Shown here: positions 15,301 through 27,300 of the stretch, one piece after another | How positions within the stretch are numbered: position 1 is the stretch's first letter | Layout of the letters: each line of letters begins with the position of its first letter | Assembly (NCBI GenBank): GCA_963680875.1 | Contig: OY804582.1 | Coordinates: forward strand, 54,268,646-54,332,645 | DNA length: 64,000 nt | Direction: 5' to 3' | DNA from: Bathymodiolus brooksi | Taxonomy: Eukaryota; Mollusca; Bivalvia; Mytilida; Modiolidae | Translations under genes and position numbers: made by a program | The notes under the pieces: generated by a model | What the model saw: only the letters and a program-made list of their open reading frames with translations | Database searches by the model: none | What the model was told of the DNA's origin: nothing

Positions 15301-18300
15301 CTCTAAGTCAGCTACCTTGTGTTGCTGAGGTTAGTGTAAAGCAGGAGTTTGTAAACAATCAGAGCCTCTAAGTCAGCTACCTTGTGTTGCTAAGGTTAGT
15401 GTAAAGCAGGAGTTTGTAAACAATCAGAGCCTCTAAGTCAGCTACCTTGTGCTGCTGAGGTTAGTGTAAAGCAGGAGTTTGTAAACAATCAGAGCCTCTA
15501 AGTCAGCTACCTTGTGTTGCTAAGGTTAGTGTAAAGCAGGAGTTTGTAAACAATCAGAGCCTCTAAGTCAGCTACCTTGTGTTGCTGAGGTTAGTGTAAA
15601 GCAGGAGTTTGTTCATTGAATGGCTGTACATGTATGCATTAGAAAATATTAAAAATACTTACCGATAAACATTCCAATAAAGAGGCCCATCATTATAAAA
15701 ACTATAAGGTAGTCTGTATGTTCTCTTGTGTACACTCCTCCTGGTACAAAGTTATATGCTACTGTCCATACAAAGAAAAATATCTGTACCATATAGGTTA
15801 CCATGACAACAAACATTGACCTTGCTGGAGGACACATGGTCAACCTATCTGTCATCTTTGGCCATATTGACATCGTGTAAACTGCCAGAATCAGTCCTCC
15901 TGATAACGAAAAAATAGGTAAAATATACACTAAAAAATATGTAAAATATAAACTAAAAAATATAAAATATAAACTAAATAATATGTAGAATATAAACTAA
16001 AAAATATGAAGGCAAACAACACAATGGCAATAAATTAGTGACCTTATAAGAGGGTTGACCTCTATTGAGAGGGACAATTTAGTATAGTGAAACCTGTCTA
16101 GACCAACCCCTGAATAAAACGTAATTCTGTTTAACTGAACTTTAAATAAAGCCCCAATTTAGGAAATCTCTAGGACACATTTGCTCAGTTTATACCATTA
16201 CACGTTCTAAAATCAATCCTTTTTTAAATTTCATCATTTCAGACTGTTAACCTTTGATTCCCCAGGGCTCAGGCCCTTTAGATTCTGGGACCTAAATTTG
16301 CACAAATCTTAATCTATTTATCTCAATTATGTTGCACTGCAAATATTGTAGCATTTCTATTGCTAGTACTTAAGAAATTTGTTTTTAAAGATTTACTTAA
16401 TGTTCCCCTTTTTAGACTCTGTAATAGCAATTCTCTAGTTGTACAATTGGGAATCTCCTCTTCCAAAGGACCATCTCTCCCAAGTTTGGTTCCATTTGGT
16501 TGAGCAATTTTGAAGGTAAAGATTAAGCCATCAACATTTTAGTTTGAGAAGAGAAAAAATAGCAGTCAAACATTTTTTATCTTAAACTTGAATAAGTCGA
16601 AACTTCTGATATATCAAAGTAAACATTTGGTCTGTTAGAAGTAGCTTTTGGTGAGTTTTAGCTCCATTTATGGTGACAGCATCAGTGATGTATTAGTGGC
16701 CCAAAACTAGTAAAACTTGGCTTGGACCAGTAAATTTTCCAGTTTTTATTTAGAAATAAATTCAAAAATATGATTCGAACCAGAAAATTCAAATTTTCAT
16801 TTCAAGGACTGTAATAGTAAGCTAGTTCAGCTCATATAGTAGATCGTCGGTTCAAGCCCCGATTTGGATAACAAAAGACTATAAAATTGGTATCAACTGC
16901 TTCTCCACTAAACATGCAGCAATAAGGAGTAGTATCTGAGTGGAGTGACATGTCTATTCCTGGACTGTTGTTTCAGTGAGCTATAACTATAAAAAAAAAT
17001 CCAACTCAGCATGTTGGTCTAGGACAAGGCGGACATCATTATTATAATCTGATCTAATCGAAATGTATTTTGTTCTCACCGTGATATAGCCGACGAATTG
17101 CTCACTTGGCATTAACCAACAATGGCTCACTCAATGTATGTTGGATAACCAACAATCACTCACTCACTGTATGCTGGATAACCAACAGTCACTCACTCAA
17201 TGTATGCTGGATAACCAACAATGACTCACTCAATGTATGCTGGATAACCAACAATGACTCACTCAATGTATACTGGATAACCAACAATGACTCACTCAAT
17301 GTATGCTGGATAACTAACTATGACTCACTCAATGTATGCTGGATAACTAACACTCACTCACTCAATGTATGTTGGATAACCAACAATGACTCAATCAATG
17401 TATGCTGGATAACTAACAATGACTCAATCAATGTATGCTGGATAACCAATGACTCAATCAATGTAAATGGATAACCAACAATGACTCACTCAATGTATGC
17501 TGGATAACTAACACTCACTCACTCAATGTATGTTGGATAACCAACAATGACTCAATCAATGTATGCTGGATAACTAACAATGACTCAATCAATGTATGCT
17601 GGATAACCAATGACTCAATCAATGTAAATGGATAACCAACAATGACTCAATCAATGTATGCTGGATAACCAACAATCACTCACTCAATGTATGCTGGATA
17701 ACCAGTGACTCAATCAATGTATGCTGGATAACCAACAATGACTCACTCAATGCTGGATAACCAACAATCACTCACTCAATGTATGCTGGATAACCAACAA
17801 TGACTCAATCAATGTATACTGGATAACCAACAATGACTCATTCAATGTATACTGGATAACCAACAATGACTCACTCAATGCTGGATAACCAACAATGACT
17901 CACTCAATGTATGCTGGATAACCAACAATCACTCACTCAATGTATGCTGGATAATCAACAATGACTCACTCAATGTATGCTGGATAACCAACAATGACTC
18001 ACTAAATGTATGCTGGATAACCAACAATGACTCACTCAATGTATGCTGGACAACCAGTGACTCACTCAATGTATGCTGGATAACCAACAATGACTCAATC
18101 AATGTATGCTGGATAACCAACAATGACTCACTAAATGTATGCTGGATAACCAACAATCACTCACTTAATGTATGCTGGATAACCAACAATGACTCAATCA
18201 ATGTATACTTGATAACCAACAATCACTCACTCAAGGTATGCTGGATAACCAACAATGACTCAATCAATGTATTCTGGATAACCAGTGACTCAATCAATGT

Positions 18301-21300
18301 ATGCTGGATAACCAACAATGACTCACTCAATGTATGCTGGATAACCAACAATGACTCAATCAATGTATACTGGATAACCAACAATGACTCACTCAATGTA
18401 TGCTGGATAACCAACAATGACTCACTCAATGTATGCTGGATAACCAACAATGACTCACTCAATGTATGCTGGATAACCAACAATGACTCACTCAATGTAT
18501 GCTGGATAACCAACAATGACTTACTCAATGTATGCTGGATAACCAACAATCACTCACTCAATGTATGCTGGATAATCAACAATCACTCACTGTATGCTGG
18601 ATACCCAACAATGACTCAATCAATGTATGCTGGATAACCAACAATGACTCACTCAATGCTGGATAACCAACAATGACTCACTCAATGTATGCTGGATAAC
18701 CAACAATGACTCAATCAATGTATGCTGGATAACCAGTGACTCAATCAATGTATGCTGGATACCCAACAATGACTCACTCAATGTATGCTGGATAACCAAC
18801 AATGACTCACTCAATGTATGCTGGATAACCAACAATGACTCACTCAATGTATGCTGGATAACCAACAATGACTCACTCTATGTATGCTGGATAACCAACA
18901 ATCACTCACTCAATGTATGCTGGATAACCAACAATGACTCAATCAATGTATGCTGGATAACCAACAATGACTCACTCACTGTATGCTGGATAACCAACAA
19001 TGACTCAATCAATGTATGCTGGATAACCAACAATGACTCACTCAATGCTGGATAACCAACAATGACTCACTCAATGTATGCTGGATAACCAACAATGACT
19101 CAACCAATGTATGCTGGATAACCAGTGACTCAATCGACGTATGCTGGATAACCAACAATGACAATCAATGTATGCTGGATAACCAACAATCACTCATTCA
19201 ATGTATGCTGGATAACCAATGACTCAATCAATGTATGCTGGATAACCAACAATGACAATCAATGTATGCTGGATAACCAACAATGACTCAATCAATGTAT
19301 GCTGGATAACCAACAATGACTCACTCAATGCTGGATAACCAACAATCACTCACTCAATGTATGCTGGATAACCAACAATGACTCAATCAATGTATGCTGG
19401 ATAATCAACAATCACTCACTCAATGTATACTGGATAACCAACAATCACTCATTCAATGTATGCTGGATAACCAACAATCACTCAATCAATGTATACTGGA
19501 TAACCAACAATCACTCATTCAATGTATGCTGGATAACCAACAATGACTCAATCAATGCTGGATAACCAACAATCACTCACTCAATGTATGCTGGATAACC
19601 AATGACTCAATCAATGTATGCTGGATAACCAATGATTCAATCGATGTATGCTGGATAACCAACAATCACTCACTCAATGTATGCTGGATAACCAACAATG
19701 ACTCACTCAATGTATGCTGGATAACCAACAATGACTCACTCAATGTATGCTGGATAACCAACAATGACTCACTCTATGTATGCTGGATAACCAACAATCA
19801 CTCACTCAATGTATGCTGGATAACCAACAATGACTCAATCAATGTATGCTGGATAACCAACAATGACTCACTCACTGTATGCTGGATAACCAACAATGAC
19901 TCAATCAATGTATGCTGGATAACCAACAATGACTCACTCAATGCTGGATAACCAACAATGACTCACTCAATGTATGCTGGATAACCAACAATGACTCAAC
20001 CAATGTATGCTGGATAACCAGTGACTCAATCGATGTATGCTGGATAACCAACAATCACTCATTCAATGTATGCTGGATAACCAATGACTCAATTTAATGT
20101 ATGCTGGATAACCAACAATGACAATCAATGTATGCTGGATAACCAACAATGACTCAATCAATGTATGCTGGATAACCAACAATGACTCACTCAATGCTGG
20201 ATAACCAACAATCACTCACTCAATGTATGCTGGATAACCAACAATGACTCAATCAATGTATGCTGGATAATCAACAATCACTCACTCAATGTATACTGGA
20301 TAACCAACAATCACTCATTCAATGTATGCTGGATAACCAACAATCACTCAATCAATGTATACTGGATAACCAACAATCACTCATTCAATGTATGCTGGAT
20401 AACCAACAATGACTCAATCAATGCTGGATAACCAACAATCACTCACTCAATGTATGCTGGATAACCAATGACTCAATCAATGTATGCTGGATAACCAATG
20501 ATTCAATCGATGTATGCTGGATAACCAACAATCACTCACTCAATGTATGCTGGATAACCAACAATCACTCACTCACTGTATGCTGGATAACCAACAATCA
20601 CTCACTCGATGTATGCTGGATAATCAACAATGACTCACTCAATGTATGCTGGATAACCAACAATGACTCACTAAATGTATGCTGGACAACCAGTGACTCA
20701 CTCAATGTATGCTGGATAACCAACAATCACTCACTCGATGTATGCTGGATAATCAACAATGACTCACTCAATGTATGCTGGATAACCAACAATCACTCAC
20801 TCAATGTATGCTGGATAATCAACAATGACTCACTCAATGTATGCTGGATAACCAACAATGACTCACTAAATGTATGCTGGATAACCAACAATCACTCACT
20901 TAATGTATGCTGGATAACCAACAATCAGTCACTTAATGTATGCTGGATAACCAACAATCACTCACTTAATGTATGCTGGATAACCAACAATCACTCACTC
21001 AATGTATGCTGGATAACCAACAATCACTCACTTAATGTATGCTGGATAACCAACAATCACTCACTCAATGTATGCTGGATAACCAACAATCACTCACTCA
21101 ATGTATGCTGAATAACCAACAATGACTCAATCAATGTATGCTGGATAACCAACAATGACTCAATCAATGTATGCTGGATAATCAACAATCACTAACTCAA
21201 TGTATACTGGATAACTTGAATGCTTGGTTATTTTGAAGTAAAATAATCAATCTTTACAACTTCGACTGTATGCTTCTCTTTATCATGAAACTATCAAACC

Positions 21301-24300
21301 TAATATCAAATACCAACCCATGAATCCCATCCATGTAGGAAAATAATACAAAATATCTACCCATGAATCCCATCCATGTGGGAAAATAATACAAAATACC
21401 TACCCATGAATCCCATCCATGTGGGAAAATAATACAAAATACCTACCCATGAATCCCATCCATGTGGAAAAATAATACAAAACTAATATTGAGATTAATC
21501 CCTCAAACCACCATGCCTTCGTTTTTGTGATCATTTTCCAAGAAGAGATTGCTACTCCAAATCCTAAAGCTATCAATACCAATGATCTGTAATAAAACAA
21601 ACACAAATTACAGTGACAAAAAATAATACCATGTTTTGTAAATACACAGCATATTTATGAACCATGCAGTTTCATTTGTTATTGTGATAGCATGGTAGTT
21701 TGTTCGACAATTGACTTAATTAAAATCCGACATTTCTAGTATCTTTTTTTTTCAATTTTGTTTCTTAGGAAATACACTAACATTTGATAAAATCCTGGGT
21801 GGGGATTGTAATGTAATGTGTCATGTAATCTTTCATTCATCTTTGACAATTCAATCACATGCAAGACAGTTAAATAATATTCAACATTCAGACAACAAGC
21901 TCTTGGTGTGAACCAGTGTTTTAATACCTAAAGATGTAGTAGTTTCATCGCTGATTAGATTGGTTGAAAATATGAACCACGACTAACATGGGGATTTCGT
22001 TGGATAGAAAGTTAATTTTCAATGAGATGATGTCCGCTTTGTACTAGACCAACACACTTAGTTGGAATTTTATAGTGCTGAAACAACAGTTCGTGGATAG
22101 ACATGTCTCGCAACTCGGACATATTATCTTGATTCCGAGACAACCAGTCTTTGTTCTTTCTCCTTAATGCTGCATGATTAGCGGAGAAGCAACAAATACC
22201 AATTTTTTAGTCTTTGGTTTGAACCGATTGTGACTCGAACCGACGATCTACTGCACTTGAGACGAGCACACTAGATTATATGACAATGTTACTATCATAA
22301 ACATATAATCCATTGAGGTTGTATCTGCATTGGTGGTGTAATTGTTAAATTGGTTAAAATAAATTATAGAGAAATTTCAATAATCATTAATGGTCATTTT
22401 TTATCCAAAACAAATGATCCCTTTCACTCCTTATATCTTTTGAGAAAAATACCTTGTTATCTCATTTATAACGTACAGTTATGAGTCAAAAGTCTTTCTG
22501 CAATAAAATATTTCCTTATACATTTTTGTTCAGTCAAACTGCATTATGTGGTCACCTTTGGAACAAAGAAAAAATGGCCTTATAAGACAGGTGACTTCTT
22601 AAAAGAGGCTTAATTCATATGAAATTTTCTATGACAGCACAAGAAAAAGATGACATTTTAATACAGGTGACTGCTTAATAGAGGTGACCAACATCGGCAG
22701 GCTTGACTGTATATTTTCATATAAAAATATGATTAAAAAAATAATAATTGTCAAGTAATTTCTTGCTCAATTTTCATGAAATTTTCAGTATTAAAAGCAG
22801 AAATAAATATAGTTTATTCTTCTTTTAATTTTTTTATATAATTGTAGTTCTAAAAATTTTGTAGAATCTAAACACGAAATGCAAAGTTTAATTTTTGTTC
22901 ATCAAATAATATTAAGTACTATATAATAAAAACAGAAATGTGATGTCGAAACTTTACATTTGTGTTTAAATTATAAATGCTTATAAATAAAAGTTCACAA
23001 AATTATATGAAATGTGGAGATACAAAAAATGTAATCTCTAATTAATTCTGGGGGCTGTCATGGTCGTGATCGTATGGTGATTGGATTTATAACTACATGT
23101 ACCTGTGCAATCAGTGCCTATCACTACTAAAGTTGTGAGTTCAAACCTTGTTCATGGTTTCCTCCATCAATAAAACTGACCTCCACGATATAACTGAAGC
23201 ATTGTTGAAAGTGGTGTTAAACACCATAAACCAACCAACCAAACCTAATTAATTCTAATTTCATAGTTGAAAAAAATCAAGAAAACCGGATAGGGAATAA
23301 CTTCAGGATACATAATTCTAAAATAAGTAGTCTTATATGAAATATATAGGGAAATATTTTAGTCCGGAGAGACTTTTGACATGTGAATGTAGAAAGATTA
23401 TGGGTACAAACTTTTTGTTACTCATAACTGTATGTGACTTCAGTCTGTCAGGTAGAAAACTGTAATTATATTTTTACTAACCCCCAAGGGTATGGTGCTG
23501 GTCCTGTCTCAGGGTATCCCTTCACAGCCCATCTCAGCACCAGTGAAGATTCTCCAAAGCACCAATGTGTCAGACACAGTAAACTACCAAATCCAATTGC
23601 CGTTGGCAACCAATATGGCCGTTCAATCTTGACAAGAGATTCTTTCGATTCAGATCTAGGTATATCGTTACCTTAGAGAAAAAACTTGTTAGTAAATACA
23701 TTATGTCCATTACCGGTAAATTATTTTCATCTCTTTCACAATAAATCATTTTGTAACAGGGTGCTGTTGTGGTCGTGGTTGGGATTTACAACTACCTATG
23801 CAATCAGTGCCTATCACCACTAACATTGTGAGTTCAAATCCCACACAGGCAAGGTGTATTTGATACAACATTATGTGATAAAATTTGTCATTGACTTGCG
23901 GCAGGTCATTGGTTTTCTCCAGGTACTCCAGTTTCCTCCAACAATAAAACTGACCGCCACGATATAACTGAAATATTGTTGAAGGTGCCATGAAACACCA
24001 TAACCATAACCCTTATCCCTTTTGTAACAAAAGAATAATCTGATGATTTATTTCAATATATTTTATTACTCTTAATTAACAATAACATATGTTGCATGAA
24101 CAAATTAATGTTGGACATTTGTCATTGAGTTTATAAAACATCCTTGTACGAAGTTTCATGCTAATACTTGAAATAAGGCAGATCAGAACACTTGTTTCCA
24201 ATAAACTCAATGTTCCGATTGAATACTTTTGGAGTAAGAGAAAAGTTTCATGATAGGGTATGAACACTGTATATGTAGAATTAAAAAAAAATCGAAACAT

Positions 24301-27300
24301 AGTTATAGTAACAAGTATATTTTTGAAATTGGATTACATTTATTTGATTAAATTGATAAAGCAAATTAAATATATTATTCCTCTGCAAAAACAGATCAAA
24401 TTAATAAAAAAATAAAAAAAATTTAAATTTTAAATACATGTATCATAAAAGAACAACTATAACATTTTTGTCAAAGTTGAAAAAAAAACCCAAAAAACTC
24501 TTAAATACATGACTAACATGTACACACATGCACATTACATAGAAAGAAAATTCTTAAAATGTTAAATCTAATCTTAATTAATTAATCTATTGATTAAAAT
24601 AGCATCACAATTAATCTTGTTCTTCTTTGCCATATTTTCAGTTAAAAATTCTTATATATTCAACACAAAATTATGATTTCATTTCAATTATTTGTTTAAA
24701 TTTTTAGCTGATGCTAATATCACAAAATATTAAATTTTGAAAATATTATTTTATTGACAAATTTTCAAGGTACAGTTAAATGTATTAAAGTCCTTTTTCT
24801 ACACATCAAAATCACTGAAATCCAAATATGCCCATTTCCTGTTATGTAACACAAACAGGTGTATATATTTACCTGTAGATCACCTGTGAAATCAACAAGA
24901 TACTACTGACCAGGTATTTTATGGCCCTGTTTATTACCTTGGGGTTAATTAGCAGACCATCAGCGAAAATGCTGAGCCTGGCTCGGCATCCAGATTATGC
25001 TCAGCATTTATCAGAGTATGCTGTCAGCTATACTGTAGTAGTTATTGGCAGAAGTAAAGAGTACCGCTCAGTTGCAGGCTAGAGGCTGCTTCACACTCAA
25101 TTTAGGGTACCAGTATGAGTTTTGCTAATTGTTGAAGACCCTACTGTGACTGTGAAATGCAGAACAGCAATATAAGGGCTGTTCCTAAATACTTGAATTT
25201 ATGTCTAAGTGTAATCTTGAATAGTCTCTCATGTCCATTTACATCCATATCTTTTCTTACTTTAGTTAAGGTCTTGGTTGGATGATTATTGAGTATGAGG
25301 AGAAAACTGGTGCTCAAAAGTTGGATGACTCGAAGGCTCTACCTCTTTATATCGGAATTTATAGTACTTTCATCGGGTCAAAGGTGGAATTCTCGGGTGT
25401 AACCCGCCGAAATCCGGTGAGTTGGCAGGCATGAATATACAAAATGTACAGTATAACCTTGTTGTAGAAAATTATCAATGAATTAAAATAACACAATTTT
25501 AATACTGTTTCAGCTTTATACATACCTTCAATAATATGCTGTACTGTAGATATAACACCCACAGTTATAACAATAGAGTTTGTAAAACCATCCCACCATG
25601 TTGGTACAAAGGAAACAAACCATACTCTACTACTCACAAATCCCAAAAATCCAAAGATTATTCCCCAGAAATTGTGACATCTACCAATGAAAAACAAAAG
25701 AGATATACATAAGGTGTACATACAATGTATATTATAATATACTCAATCTGTCTTATCCCTTATAATGAATGTGTCATTGAAGAGGGGCAATCCTGCAATC
25801 CTTCTTGTTTTTTTCCATGATTCTTGTGTTCTGCTTTAATTTGCATTATGTGATTTTCACATATTTCACGCTTATCAGAAGCATATATATATATATATTG
25901 GGTGACGGTCCGATAGTCTGAAGACCCAATAGTCTGAAGGTCCGATATTCCGAAGACCCAATAGTCCGAAGGTCTGATAGTCTGAAGGCACGAAAGTCTG
26001 AAGATTTGTTAGCCTGAAACCAAAATAGAAAATTTATTTTTTTTTATTCCGACAGGAGCTCGATAAACGGTTTACACCCTGTTTTCAAGAATTTCCAGTG
26101 AATCGTCTTTGAATATCACGATTTTTCGGAAACACATTTGGTCTATTGGACCTTCGGACTATTGGGCTTTCTGATTATCAGGTCTTCGGACCATTGGGCT
26201 TTCGGACTATCTGGCCTTCGGACTATCGGGCCGACACCATATATTGCATATATATTGCTATGAAAAATTGTGATTTCATTAACAAGCATTGGGTGTGAAG
26301 TAAAGAAGGAGTGTTCAAGAAAATGACAATTGGAATATACATGTAGCTAAATAAAGTTTAATTTCATTCAGCATTAATAATACATTATGATGATGAAACT
26401 TTTTACAAAATGTTAACAAACACACCATTATTTGACATTGAACTTACCTGATAATGGTTATTCCAGAAACATGTCATACACACTGAATAAGATATCTACA
26501 TCTTTATGGTTAATTTTCTTGAATTCTCTGACTTTTTTTGTCAGTTGAGACATTACAATGTATGTTCTACTAGTACTACATTTCATATGTGTCACATAAA
26601 TAATTTTTTACTTTCCTGTTTCACGCATATCACATGTATGAAAAATAGGCAGATCATGTGTCACGAGACCCTCCATAATAATAACATATCATATAATAAT
26701 AACGAAATTCATTAATATCTAGCATTGAAATTAAAAGTCCAAATACATGTAATCATCCTAAACATGTCAGATAGAATCTACAATCAAACTGGTGTTAAGA
26801 GGTCGCCTTTGGGACAAAGAAAAATTTACATTATAAGACAGGTGACCTCTTAAAAGAGGTTCAATTCAAATGAAATTTTCTATGACATGACACAAAAAAG
26901 GTGACCTTTTAACACAGGTGGCTGCTTAATAGAGGTGACTGCATGGGCAGGTTTGACTGTAATTTGGATTTTTTTTTTTATCTTGTTTACTTTAGACTAA
27001 GGTCCTTTACCTGATCCTTGGGTCCGGACTCCAAAGAGTGGCAGTAAACACTAGCATTGCAGCTCCTGTCCCAAAAGCAAGTATTGCTAATCTTAATAAA
27101 GTTGTTGGTGCCTGGAAAGAGGCCAGACTGGCCACAGATGCCAGTCGAATTAGTCCAAGTACCCATCTGTTTTGTATGAAATTTAGTACACAAGGAATAC
27201 CAGTTAAAACTGGAGCGAAAAATGTCAGTGCAAAAACTTCATATCCTGACAGTTCTAATTCATTCAATGGATAGAACCATATCATAGGCCCTAGACCTTG

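Noticed and set aside
17106..18868. Open frames on both strands with [11 protein letters not shown] or [11 protein letters not shown] repeats
   Set aside because: They follow from the 33-bp period of the minisatellite and break wherever a unit has an indel. No start context or domain.
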